From CBINFS01 sp966250015 (GTDB lineage: Bacteria > Bacteroidota > Rhodothermia > Rhodothermales > DASSAV01): a stretch of 64,000 bases of DNA. Where the stretch lies: positions 1-64,000 of the forward strand of contig CBINFS010000014.1 in the NCBI GenBank assembly GCA_966250015.1, written 5' to 3'. The notes under the pieces are model-generated. The model saw only the letters and a program-made list of their open reading frames with translations. It ran no database searches and was not told the DNA's origin. This document shows, one piece after another, positions 34,549 to 42,940 of this stretch. The position numbers and the translations under genes were made by a program. The first letter of the stretch is position 1; every line of letters starts with the position of its first letter.

Positions 34549-35538
34549 TCAATAGATCCGGAAGTCTCTCCGGCGATGCCACCCCGCGAGCGGACCCTCC
34601 CCGGCATCCGACATCGGCCCATCGGCCGGGAAGAACGCCATGTGGACCACTTCCCCTTCGTAAACGAGTGACGAGCCCACCACTCTCTCGCCGACGTATC
34701 GGTAATCGACCCCAAGCCCGACCGATGGGTGCGACATTTCGGAACACTTTGACAGAAGGGAAAGGAAGGATTCCAGCGGCGCCTCCACCCCCGGCCGTTC
34801 CCTTTTTCTGTGTAGAAGGGCGTCCATGGCGTAGCTGCCGACCAGCTTGTTATGTAGCGCCGCGTAGGCGTCGGGCCGAGAAACCACCTCGACGCCGAAC
34901 CACCTCCCCGCGTGGGCGACCGCAAGGCCTTTCTGCCCGGGAAGGCATTTGAACGCCTCCAGGTGTTCGTCGAGCCAGTCACGGCGGGCCTCGTAAGCGT
35001 CACGCATGGCGCCAGTGGGCGACTCGGTGCCCAGCGCCTGGTGCATACGCGCAACTCCTTCCCAGACCGCGCCCTGGTCGGCGCGAAACTCACCACGGCT
35101 CCTGAGCGACTCGTTGACGTCGAGCGACTTCATCGACCGCAGGAACGACGGCATCATGACCTCGGAGTCGCTGAAGTGCGAAGAGGTGTACGACCACCGC
35201 CCCTGCTCCGTGCAGCTGACCGGTATCACCAGCTCCGAATGCGCGGCCACGAGGATCGTCGTATTGAGCACCCGGTTCTGCTTGGCGCCCGCCAGTTCCT
35301 CCCCGTCGAGCAGCAGCACCGCCTCGTCGGACACGTTTACGACGCGCAGATTGGGGACCGAACCAGCCGAAGAAACCTCCTCGATGCGGATCGCCCTTTT
35401 CTTCAGGGCCGTCGAAAGAGTCGAATAGGCCACACGGGGCTCCTCGTCACTGAAAAGTGGAACCAGCGTCAGCCGTTCATACCGCTGCTCGGGACCAGGC
35501 TTGAGGGAAGACAGGTGGGTTTGAACTACGTTATCCAT
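34549..35538 (-). CDS. ARPP-1 family protein
   Basis: This 329-residue protein is of the ARPP-1 (DUF6569-like) family, named for association with ADP-ribosylglycohydrolase and phosphatase-type genes. The recognisable core is LLDGEELAGAKQNRVLNTTI, then LVAAHSELVIPVSCTEQGRW. VGSSLVYEGEVVHMAFF follows near the C-terminus. I chose the ATG at 35538 (MDNVVQTHLSSLKPG) because the longer frame adds an unlikely hydrophobic leader. No signal peptide remains, so it is cytoplasmic. It lies 124 bp downstream of a WYL regulator on the same strand. The biochemical role is not known; a link to nucleotide or ADP-ribose signalling is from the family's genome neighbourhoods. Confidence 0.82.
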   Translation of the reverse strand: MDNVVQTHLSSLKPGPEQRYERLTLVPLFSDEEPRVAYSTLSTALKKRAIRIEEVSSAGSVPNLRVVNVSDEAVLLLDGEELAGAKQNRVLNTTILVAAHSELVIPVSCTEQGRWSYTSSHFSDSEVMMPSFLRSMKSLDVNESLRSRGEFRADQGAVWEGVARMHQALGTESPTGAMRDAYEARRDWLDEHLEAFKCLPGQKGLAVAHAGRWFGVEVVSRPDAYAALHNKLVGSYAMDALLHRKRERPGVEAPLESFLSLLSKCSEMSHPSVGLGVDYRYVGERVVGSSLVYEGEVVHMAFFPADGPMSDAGEGPLAGWHRRRDFRIY

Positions 35539-35662
35539 TGCAGGAAACTTTGAAAAAGAGAACAGGAAAAGCCCTCGCCACAATGCCCGCTCACGTTCAT
35601 TGACGGCAAAAAGATAGGATGGGCGGTAGCGCTACCCGGACATTTAGTGTCCGATCAAGGAA

Positions 35663-36664
35663 TCAGCCGGATTTGGCGCTCTGGTATTGACGTGCAATTT
35701 CGAGGGCTTCCCCTGCAAGCCGCTCGGCAAGCTCGGGCGGATCGAGCACCAGGACGCCCGGCCCCCACGAACGAATGAAGGAGGCGATCTCGTCGAGCCC
35801 CGACACCTCGTACGAGACGATCAGGCTCCCGTCTTCGTGCTCCTCCTCGAATAGCTGGGTGGGATGGTACGTCTTCCTGCGGAAGTAGGGCGCCTTCGAC
35901 GGCTCGACGCTCAACCGCACGACGTAGTCGTTCTCTCCCCTGAGGGCGCTAAAACGGTAGCGGAAATGAAGCTCGGGGTCGAAGTCGTCCGGCTGTGTGA
36001 AAAACGAGTCAGAAGGCTTCAGCCGCCTGATTCCAGCCAGTGAGTAATCGACGAGGTTTCGTCCTTCGTGCTCGTACGCGACGAGCAGCCACGAGCTGCC
36101 CCGAACGGCGATGACGTACGGATCGATGAGCTGCCTCTCAAGCAGCTTATCCTTCGAGGCTGAATAGTAGTCGATGTAGACGCTCCGGTTCTCTGTCAGC
36201 GCCCGCATGAGGGCTTCAAAGACGTCGAAGTCGATGTTGGGATGGGCGCTGCTTTCGAAAAACCAGTGTACCCGTTGCGACTCGGGCTCGAAGCTCAGCA
36301 CGGAGTCCGCGTACTGGGCGACGAGCTTGTCGTACGCCGTCGCGAGCGGCGCGTCGAGTGGCGTCGGCCCGAGCAGGGCGCGCGCCGCGTTCGCGGCAAT
36401 CGTAAGCGCGAATAGCTCGCGCTCTTCAAACTGCAAACCGTCACGCGACTCGACTTTCCGGTCCGCCGGGTCGATGAAGTATACTTTACTCTTGCCGTCC
36501 CTGCGCTCCTTCAGGGCCACACCCCCATCCCTGAGCTGATCGAGGAGCCGCCTGACCTGCCGGTCCGTGATACCGAGATGACGTGCGATGTCGGCCTGTG
36601 TGAGCTCGTGACCCTCGTTGAAGAGATGAAAAAGGCGATCGATCGTGCCGGGCTGGAGGCTCAT
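35663..36664 (-). CDS. HTH-WYL domain transcriptional regulator
   Basis: This 333-residue regulator has an N-terminal helix-turn-helix (ELTQADIARHLGITDRQVRR, then LLDQLRDGGVALKER). A WYL domain follows (VYIDYYSASKDKLLERQLID to WLLVAYEHEGRNLVDYSLAG), then a C-terminal WCX-type domain (YVVRLSVEPSKAPYFRRK, YEVSGLDEIASFIRSWGPGV). WYL proteins sense nucleic acids or nucleotides and often control DNA-damage or anti-phage genes. Its likely target is ARPP-1 just downstream, perhaps with the clamp-like gene. It starts with the ATG at 36664 and has a 114-bp gap to the LytTR gene end. Confidence 0.92.
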   Translation of the reverse strand: MSLQPGTIDRLFHLFNEGHELTQADIARHLGITDRQVRRLLDQLRDGGVALKERRDGKSKVYFIDPADRKVESRDGLQFEERELFALTIAANAARALLGPTPLDAPLATAYDKLVAQYADSVLSFEPESQRVHWFFESSAHPNIDFDVFEALMRALTENRSVYIDYYSASKDKLLERQLIDPYVIAVRGSSWLLVAYEHEGRNLVDYSLAGIRRLKPSDSFFTQPDDFDPELHFRYRFSALRGENDYVVRLSVEPSKAPYFRRKTYHPTQLFEEEHEDGSLIVSYEVSGLDEIASFIRSWGPGVLVLDPPELAERLAGEALEIARQYQSAKSG

Positions 36665-36778
36665 GGATAACGTTCGTCGAGTTAAATACGACTGGAAATA
36701 ATCCTACAAAGACGTGGATCTCGCCCCGGAATAATAGCAAATAATCGGCGAAAATAGGACCGGCCTGAGTTGTTGGAA

Positions 36779-37567
36779 TCAGCCGAAGCTGGCCTTGATG
36801 CGGTCGCGATAGGAACGGCTCATCTTCACCCGCGAGCCGTCGGTAAGCACGACGGTTCCGCCCCCGTTCATGTTGGGGATCACCTCCTTCACACGGGTGA
36901 TGTTGACGAGCACCGACCGGTGCGTACGGACGAATCGCGCCGGGTCGAGCCGTTGCTCCAGGTTGTTCATGCTCTCCCTGAGAACGTGCGATTTTCCCGT
37001 CGTGTGTACGCGGACGTACACCCCCTCCGCCTCGATCCAGTTGATCTGATCGACGTCGAGAAAAACGAGCCGGTTGCCCGTCTTCAGGACGAGCCGCCCC
37101 TGGTAGCCGGAATCCGGCAAGGGCGGGTTATTCATGGGAGCGATCTGCCTGCTCTGCAACAGCGACAGCAGCCGGTCGGTGTACGCCTGGATCTGATCGT
37201 TGAAAATCCGCTCGCGGCAGCGCCGAAGTGCGATCTGCAGCCGCTCCTCCCCGAAAGGCTTCAACAGATAGTCGAGTGCATTGGTCTCAAACGCACGGAC
37301 CGCGTACTGGTCGTAGGCCGTAGTAAACACGATGGCAGGAAAAGGACCGTTCCCGATGGCCTCCACCACGTCGAAGCCGTTCACGCGCTTCATCTGGATG
37401 TCGAGAAACACGATCTGGGGCGCATGCTGGCGGATAAACGCGACGGCCTCCCCGCCGTCTCCGCATTCGCCCACCACCGCGATGTCCGGCTCCTGTTCGA
37501 GCATCTGGCGGAGGCGAATACGCGCCGGTATTTCGTCGTCGACGATGAGAACCCGAATCCTCTCCAT
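36779..37567 (-). CDS. LytTR-family response regulator
   Basis: This 262-residue response regulator carries an N-terminal receiver (RIRVLIVDDEIPARIRLRQM; phospho-acceptor Asp in IVFLDIQMKRVNG; conserved Thr and Lys in FTTAYDQYAVRAF and DYLLKPFG). A LytTR DNA-binding domain spans about 160-262 (INWIEAEGVYVRVHTTGKSH, FVRTHRSVLVNITRVKEVI, RVKMSRSYRDRI). I chose the ATG at 37567 because the receiver begins directly after it. It lies downstream of the LytS-like kinase in the same direction and would be phosphorylated by it. The regulon is unknown. Confidence 0.95.
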   Translation of the reverse strand: MERIRVLIVDDEIPARIRLRQMLEQEPDIAVVGECGDGGEAVAFIRQHAPQIVFLDIQMKRVNGFDVVEAIGNGPFPAIVFTTAYDQYAVRAFETNALDYLLKPFGEERLQIALRRCRERIFNDQIQAYTDRLLSLLQSRQIAPMNNPPLPDSGYQGRLVLKTGNRLVFLDVDQINWIEAEGVYVRVHTTGKSHVLRESMNNLEQRLDPARFVRTHRSVLVNITRVKEVIPNMNGGGTVVLTDGSRVKMSRSYRDRIKASFG

Positions 37568-37712
37568 CGTATCGCTGAATGACGTGTTTGACCCGTAACC
37601 TCGGTTCACCTTTTCCTGCTGAAAGTCGAACCTACGGCTACTCTCTGAAGAGGTTGCACAGGGTAAAGAAGTTGGGATACCTGTTGCCGACATGGGGTCC
37701 AATCTCGTCTTT

Positions 37713-38855
37713 TCAGGCGAAATCTTCGACGACGTCGTATTTGTCGACCACGGTGTAGAAAGGAATGTTCAGGCTGACGACTGCGCCACCCTTTCCCGGT
37801 GAAGAGAGCTCGAGCTCAAAAGCATCGCCATACAACGCCTCCAGGCGTTCCCTCGTGTTGCGCAGGCCGAGGCCGGTTCCGTGCTCGTTCGGATCGAACT
37901 TGCCTTCGAATCCCGGGCCGTCATCTTCCACACGAAGAACGAGATTGTCCCCATCCTTGAACGCCCGGATACGAACCCTGGACTGGCCGCCCGAAACCGA
38001 GGTGCCATGCTTTATCGCGTTCTCAACGATCGGCTGAAGGATGAGCCGAGGCACACAGGCATCAAGCACCTCCGGGCGAACGTCGGTATATGCTTCAAAC
38101 TCGCCGCGAAACCGTATCCGCTGGATTTCGATGTACCGGTCGATGAACGCCAGCTCCTCCCGGAGTGTGACTTCGTTTTCGTCCACCCTGTCGAGGGTCA
38201 TGCGCAGGAGCTCGCCCAGCAAGGTGATCATCCGCTGGGCGGCCGGTGGATCCTCGACCACGAGGGCCGACATTGCGTGCAGCGTATTGAACAGGAAGTG
38301 AGGATGCAATTGCTGTTCGAGGGCTTGCAGCTTTGCCCTGGAAAGCTGGGCTTGCAGCCGGCTCGCACTGAGCTCCCGCTCACGATACTGCTGGTAGAAG
38401 TCGTATGCGTGGACCGTCGCCACGATGGCGCTGTAGACGAGCAGGTCAAAAACCAGACTCGCGATCAGCGACAACCGATATTCCATCATCAGGACTGCCA
38501 CAGGACGACCAATCAGCAGGTTTATCCCGAGTCTGAACAGGAAAAACAGGGTGACGTCGATCAGGAAAACGATCACCCACGCCCCGGCATGGATCGGTAC
38601 CGTCCGCTTCCAGGAATGCCGATCCACCCTGAATCGCCGGGCGAGGAAAATCACCAGGGGGCTCAGAATCACCCACATCCACCAGCCCGCCACGATCCAC
38701 ACGAAATTGGAAAAGCTGAAGACAATCCGTGGATCGGATACCGAGACGAGGTAATACCGGAGACCGTACACGAGACCTACAAAGGTCGATGCGACAAACG
38801 CCACGAGCCCGGTCTTCAACCACGCCCGCAGCTTTTCAGGTTTTTCGATCTCCAT
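37713..38855 (-). CDS. LytS-like sensor histidine kinase
   Basis: This 380-residue inner-membrane kinase has four predicted membrane helices in the first 155 residues (LVAFVASTFVGLVYGL, FVWIVAGWWMWVILSPLVIF, AWVIVFLIDVTLFFLF, LSLIASLVFDLLVYSAIV). No separate sensor domain is present, so the signal is probably detected in the membrane. The His_kinase domain carries the phospho-acceptor in LEQQLHPHFLFNTLHAMSAL, followed by an ATPase domain with LILQPIVENAIKHG, VLRVEDDGPGF and GTGLGLRNTRERL. It is paired with the LytTR regulator 145 bp downstream. Confidence 0.95.
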   Translation of the reverse strand: MEIEKPEKLRAWLKTGLVAFVASTFVGLVYGLRYYLVSVSDPRIVFSFSNFVWIVAGWWMWVILSPLVIFLARRFRVDRHSWKRTVPIHAGAWVIVFLIDVTLFFLFRLGINLLIGRPVAVLMMEYRLSLIASLVFDLLVYSAIVATVHAYDFYQQYRERELSASRLQAQLSRAKLQALEQQLHPHFLFNTLHAMSALVVEDPPAAQRMITLLGELLRMTLDRVDENEVTLREELAFIDRYIEIQRIRFRGEFEAYTDVRPEVLDACVPRLILQPIVENAIKHGTSVSGGQSRVRIRAFKDGDNLVLRVEDDGPGFEGKFDPNEHGTGLGLRNTRERLEALYGDAFELELSSPGKGGAVVSLNIPFYTVVDKYDVVEDFA

Positions 38856-39203
38856 TACCCGCAGAACCCTCGCTGAAAAAGTTTTTTATTCTGGTCGACT
38901 TGATCCGATAATAATCTATGATTTACCGGCAAGGGCTCAAATCGGAATGTTGCAGGATGCGTTTTCCTGTTCTGAATTGCAGGCCGTGGGCGTCAGGAGG
39001 ATGGGAATGCGATTGGGGCGACCGGTTCGGTTCGGCTAAACATCACGAAATCTGCATTTTATTTCGTTCTCTTGTTCGTTCGCATCACCGGCAATCGCTC
39101 TGCAACTTCTTCCTTTGGGTGGCGCCGGTAATCGGTTACCTTATAGATGCCGACACTCGCACGCTACCTCCTCTGATGACGAGACGTCTGGCAATTGAGA
39201 CAG

Positions 39204-39248
39204 GCTCGGCCGTTCATGATTGTGGGGGTCATGAACGGCCGGGCTTTT
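39204..39248 (+). terminator. Orphan plus-strand intrinsic terminator
   Basis: A 16-bp stem (39204-39219 with 39229-39244, one G-T) has a 9-nt loop and is followed by TTTT. The nearest genes on both sides run on the minus strand, so it has no obvious partner gene. Confidence 0.8.
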
Positions 39249-39270
39249 ACTGGCACGCCTCGACAGAATG

Positions 39271-39305
39271 AAAAAAGGGCGAGCCTTCAAAAAAGCCCGC
39301 CCTTT
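39271..39305 (-). terminator. Terminator after the M20 peptidase gene
   Basis: An 11-bp stem with one A-C mismatch (39274-39284 with 39295-39305) is followed by T on the minus strand. It begins 22 bp after the peptidase stop. Confidence 0.85.
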
Positions 39306-39327
39306 GTTAGTAGCCCGAAACAACCGT

Positions 39328-40704
39328 TCAAGCCTTCGTCTTTTCAGGAAGAAGCTTCAGGAACCGGATGATCGACTGAATCCCCTGGTCGAAACGATCC
39401 AGCCCGAAGTGTTCGTTTGGCGAGTGGATCGAGTCGCTGTTCAGGCCGAATCCCATCAGGACGGTGCCGATACCCAGGATCTCTTTGAAATCCGCCACGA
39501 CGGGGATGCTGCCTCCCTCACGGGTGAAGTACGGCTCCTTGCCAAAGACGGCTTTCATCGCGTCTTTTGCCGCCTGCATGGCCGGGCTCGACGTGTCGGT
39601 GATCGACCCGTTGCCTCCGTGCAGATCGCGGAACTCCATCTTTACCGTGGGTGGCAGGTTCGCCTCGAGGAACCGCTTCAGCTTGTTCGTGATGTCGTCC
39701 GGTTTCTGATTTGGTACCAGCCGCATGGAGATCTTTGCTCCGGCTCGGGCGGGCAACACGGTTTTGGCCCCTTCACCCTGGTAACCGCCCCAGATCCCGT
39801 TTACGTCGAGCGTCGGTCTCGCCGTCGTGGCCTCCAGGATGGAATATCCCTCCTCGGTGCTTGCTTCCGCCACGTTGATCGAATCCTTCCACGCCTGCTC
39901 GTCAAACGGAAGCGCCCGGAACGTCGCACGTTCTTCCTCGGTGAGCGGGATCACGTCGTCGTAGAAGCCCGGTATCGTCACCCGGTTCTTCTCGTCGTGG
40001 AGCATCGCAATGAGCCTTGCGAGCACGTTTGCCGGATTCGCCACCGCCCCGCCGTAGACGCCCGAGTGCAGGTCACGATCCGGACCCGTCAGCACCACCT
40101 GAACGTACGCCAGCCCGCGCAGCGCATACGTGATCGACGGCACTCCTTCGGCGAAAAGCGCCGTATCGGAGATCGCAACGACGTCAGCCTTCAGCAGGTC
40201 GGCATGTTTACGGATGAACGGAGCGAGGTTGACCGAACCGCTCTCTTCCTCACCCTCAATGAGAAACTTCAGGTTTACGGGCAGCGACCCCTTTGTCTTC
40301 AGGTAGGCCTCGGCTGCCTTGACGTGCATGAAGAGCTGCCCCTTGTCGTCGCTCGTGCCGCGGCCGTAAAGCTTGCCGTCGCGACGGCTCGGCTCGAATG
40401 GCGGCGTCACCCATTCGTCGAGCGGATCGGGGGGCTGCACGTCGTAATGCCCGTAAACGAGCACGGTCGGGAGCGACTCATCGACGATGTGTTCGCCATA
40501 TACGATCGGATGGCCGCCCGTATCCATCGTCTCGACACGCCGGATGCCAATGCCACGCATGTGTTCGACGAGCCAGTTCGCCGCACGCCGTACGTCGTCG
40601 CGGTAGGCCGAATCGGTGCTGATCGACGGGATGCGAAGAAAATCCTCTAGCTGGGCGACAAAGTCATCGAAGTGAGAACGTGCATACTCGAGCGCTTTGT
40701 CCAT
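39328..40704 (-). CDS. M20-family dipeptidase/metallopeptidase
   Basis: This 458-residue cytoplasmic zinc peptidase of the M20 (carnosinase/DapE-like) family hydrolyses dipeptides or N-acyl amino acids. The metal ligands are visible: His and Asp in VYGHYDVQPPDP, the bridging Asp in RGTSDDKGQ, the catalytic Glu pair in LIEGEEESGS, and His in IHSPNEHFGL near the C-terminus. The dimerisation or lid domain lies between about residues 215 and 370, starting near RDLHSGVYGG. It is a single-gene transcript with its own terminator. A general role in peptide turnover is most likely. Confidence 0.95.
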   Translation of the reverse strand: MDKALEYARSHFDDFVAQLEDFLRIPSISTDSAYRDDVRRAANWLVEHMRGIGIRRVETMDTGGHPIVYGEHIVDESLPTVLVYGHYDVQPPDPLDEWVTPPFEPSRRDGKLYGRGTSDDKGQLFMHVKAAEAYLKTKGSLPVNLKFLIEGEEESGSVNLAPFIRKHADLLKADVVAISDTALFAEGVPSITYALRGLAYVQVVLTGPDRDLHSGVYGGAVANPANVLARLIAMLHDEKNRVTIPGFYDDVIPLTEEERATFRALPFDEQAWKDSINVAEASTEEGYSILEATTARPTLDVNGIWGGYQGEGAKTVLPARAGAKISMRLVPNQKPDDITNKLKRFLEANLPPTVKMEFRDLHGGNGSITDTSSPAMQAAKDAMKAVFGKEPYFTREGGSIPVVADFKEILGIGTVLMGFGLNSDSIHSPNEHFGLDRFDQGIQSIIRFLKLLPEKTKA

Positions 40705-40851
40705 GTTTTTTTGCCTGGTCTTGTTTCGAATGAAGTGAACGACCGGATCGGATCACTGGATGAATACCCGGCTCACGGTACGGTCTGGGGTAATATAAGA
40801 CCTGCACGAATTGACTGTTATCGGAAGTTTGCCCAGGCGGGGGCAGGCATT

Positions 40852-41391
40852 TCAAAACTCACTCTCGTCCCGCCAGTGCACCAGCCGCCACGCAGCCGTC
40901 GTGTCGGCCCGCACCATGCGAAAATTGACGTTGCCGTCGCCGCGGAAGACGTCGTTGTCGTCGAGCGTGACGGTGAGGTTGAACGAACGGACGACCCGTG
41001 CCTGTCGCCCCCCTTCCATCACTTCGCGTGAAATGATCTGATTCCAGCGAAGCTGGATCATCTCGGCGTTCTCGAACAGCCGCCGCGTTGAGTTCAGCTC
41101 TTGAGCAAATCCCCACTGCCGCTCGACCTGCGCGTCGAAATCGTAGTAGGTGAAGATGAAGGCTGAGTCTATCAGCGGTTCGTAAAGCGCCAGGTCGCGC
41201 AGCTCGTAGGCGTTCTGAAAATTGGTAAAGAAGCCCTCGATGGTCGTCGGATCCCCTAACAAAGTCGCGAAAGGGTCGCCTTCTTCGAGAGCAGGCGCAA
41301 ACGGATTGCAGGAGCAGACCAGCATGATCGGCAACATAACCGCCATTGCGGTGGAAGCCGTCCAACGGCACTTTCGAATCTGATCGCTCAT
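40852..41391 (-). CDS. Lipoprotein of unknown function, NTF2-like (second of pair)
   Basis: This 179-residue lipoprotein has a signal ending MLVCSC (lipid Cys at about residue 26). The mature part begins with a helix that counts duties in the cone-shaped NTF2/SnoaL style (PTTIEGFFTNFQNAYELRDL, LYEPLIDSAFIFTY). It ends in strands including FRMVRADTTAAWRLVHWRDE. It follows another lipoprotein of similar plan by 51 bp, and the two are probably co-transcribed. Such proteins are frequent in this phylum and their ligand is unknown. Confidence 0.72.
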   Translation of the reverse strand: MSDQIRKCRWTASTAMAVMLPIMLVCSCNPFAPALEEGDPFATLLGDPTTIEGFFTNFQNAYELRDLALYEPLIDSAFIFTYYDFDAQVERQWGFAQELNSTRRLFENAEMIQLRWNQIISREVMEGGRQARVVRSFNLTVTLDDNDVFRGDGNVNFRMVRADTTAAWRLVHWRDESEF

Positions 41392-41442
41392 CCCCGTTCG
41401 ATCGGATTGGGCGCCTTCAAATAGAGGCGCCTTACACGCCGG

Positions 41443-42039
41443 TTACTTGTAGAAGGCTGCCTTCAGGTCGCTCCAGGAAAACGAGTTTTCTATTTCCTGG
41501 TCGGTCCATTCGCTAATGTACCAGAGGCCGTCCGATTCTTGCGTCAATACCCACACCAGCCTGCCGCTGACGGCGCGGGGGACGTCCTGACGGCTGTGCT
41601 GCACCATCAGCACGTACGAAGCTTCGTAAATATAACGGCTTTCAGAAGCAACCGACAGCGTGGCGTCGTCGAGATCCAGCTCGTGTGAGCCCCCGGGCAA
41701 TAGGGCGGATGCCAGGCTGGTGAAATATCGATCCTCTTCAGTCCTTCCCCACCCCGACCAGATCTGCTCGCGAGCCAGTGCCGTCGGCGTCGGCCTGAAC
41801 GTGAAGTTCGACGCAAACAACCGCCGGTAATTCGACGTGCTCAACGTCGAAATCGCCGTCTCCATGTTCTCGATCACCTGATCCGGGGTATCCGGTTGGA
41901 CGTACGACCCGCCGTCCCCTATCGGAGGCTCGGGCTCACGTGGCGATAACACGTCACAACCCGTCAACGTCAACAGCAGCAAACCTCCGAGCAGGATCCA
42001 TCCTCTTCCACTACGATGCTTTTCAAACGTGCGATCCAT
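41443..42039 (-). CDS. Lipoprotein of unknown function, NTF2-like (first of pair)
   Basis: This 198-residue lipoprotein has a clear signal (GWILLGGLLLLTLTGC, lipid Cys near residue 28) and a Pro-rich linker (REPEPPIGDGG). The mature domain has the NTF2-like layout: QVIENMETAISTLSTSNYRR, LFASNFTFRPTP, then strands ending VWVLTQESDGLWYISEWTDQ. It shares this plan with the next gene, which suggests duplication. The family is not identified beyond this. Confidence 0.72.
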   Translation of the reverse strand: MDRTFEKHRSGRGWILLGGLLLLTLTGCDVLSPREPEPPIGDGGSYVQPDTPDQVIENMETAISTLSTSNYRRLFASNFTFRPTPTALAREQIWSGWGRTEEDRYFTSLASALLPGGSHELDLDDATLSVASESRYIYEASYVLMVQHSRQDVPRAVSGRLVWVLTQESDGLWYISEWTDQEIENSFSWSDLKAAFYK

Positions 42040-42071
42040 GAAATCCTGCCCCGGAGGCGTCGGTCAAGCCG

Positions 42072-42803
42072 TCAGGTCTTTTTTACCGCGTACAGGATGA
42101 GGCGTGGGCTGTCTTCTCCATAGGCGCTGCCATCGTAATCACCGAGACAGGTCACGAGCGTGAAACCCGCAACCTCATACATCGACCGGAAATCGTCCAG
42201 CGTCAAGAGTCTTACCGATTCGGTGAAGCTGTAATCCTCGCCATGCATCCCGAGAATAATCTGCTTATTGACGCGCCCATTTTCAATCCACCTTCTCTGC
42301 GTGATCTCAATCTCACAGTCCACTCGCCGATCCTCCGGCACCAGGGTTTTTTCAACGTACGGTGCGTTCAAAAAATCCTGGAAGAACCATCCGCCCGGCT
42401 TGAGCGCTGTGGCAATATTGTGGATGACCCTGCCGTGATCCGCTTCGTCGTTGAAATAGCCAAAGGCCGTAAAGAGGTTGACCACGCCGTCGTAACATGC
42501 CACACCAAATGGCTCGCGCATGTCACCTTGCTCGAACCGGATGTCGAGCCCCTCGCGTCGTGCCATTCCCCGTGCCTGGGAGACGGCGCGGGAAGAAAGA
42601 TCGATACCCGTCACCCGGTATCCGCGTTGGGCAAGGATCCGGGCATGCCGGCCCCTCCCACACGCGAGGTCCAAAATGTCGTCTCCTTTTTGGGGCCGGA
42701 CTGTGCGCTCCAGCAAGTCTATAACGGTTTCCGCTTCTCGGTCGTCACGTTGTCGATAGACGATTTCATACTCCTCCCGTTCAAACCAATCGGTGTACCA
42801 CAT
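42072..42803 (-). CDS. Class I SAM-dependent methyltransferase
   Basis: This 243-residue Rossmann-fold methyltransferase has the SAM-binding motif ILDLACGRGRHARILAQRGY, followed by VTGIDLSSRAVSQAR and FEQGDMREPF. The C-terminal half is a mixed beta sheet (KPGGWFFQDFLNAPYVEKTL, FTLVTCLGDYDGSAYGEDSP). It begins with a Tyr- and Trp-rich N-terminus (WYTDWFEREEYEIVYRQRDD) seen in a group of small-molecule methyltransferases. The substrate is unknown. It lies 32 bp upstream of the lipoprotein pair and downstream of IspH on the same strand. Confidence 0.9.
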   Translation of the reverse strand: MWYTDWFEREEYEIVYRQRDDREAETVIDLLERTVRPQKGDDILDLACGRGRHARILAQRGYRVTGIDLSSRAVSQARGMARREGLDIRFEQGDMREPFGVACYDGVVNLFTAFGYFNDEADHGRVIHNIATALKPGGWFFQDFLNAPYVEKTLVPEDRRVDCEIEITQRRWIENGRVNKQIILGMHGEDYSFTESVRLLTLDDFRSMYEVAGFTLVTCLGDYDGSAYGEDSPRLILYAVKKT

Positions 42804-42940
42804 TTCGACTGTTTGGTGACTCCTGACTCGTATGAACCGCGCCGGAATAAATTTCCTGGCTCACGGCATTACAAAGTAGGACACGCAAGTCGAAGCAGGT
42901 ACCACGTAAGCCATAACACACCAAGGATTCATTTCTTAAC

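Larger units (their letters stand above)
38856..39327. other. Intergenic region with two terminators
   Basis: This 472-bp gap upstream of the sensor kinase holds no convincing gene. Short frames across it have no family features and poor composition. It contains a plus-strand terminator (39204-39248) with no plus-strand gene before it, and the minus-strand terminator of the M20 peptidase (39271-39305). A short plus-strand RNA ending near 39248 is possible. Confidence 0.55.

Noticed and set aside
38918..39271. A 117-codon plus-strand frame in the kinase-peptidase gap
   Set aside because: It runs through the terminator stem, has a Cys/Trp/Arg-rich composition without a family, and lacks a good start.
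39268..40650. Long plus-strand frame opposite the M20 peptidase (460 codons)
   Set aside because: It is antisense to a gene with clear catalytic motifs, has no family features and is rich in Arg, His and Val, as expected for a shadow frame in GC-rich DNA.
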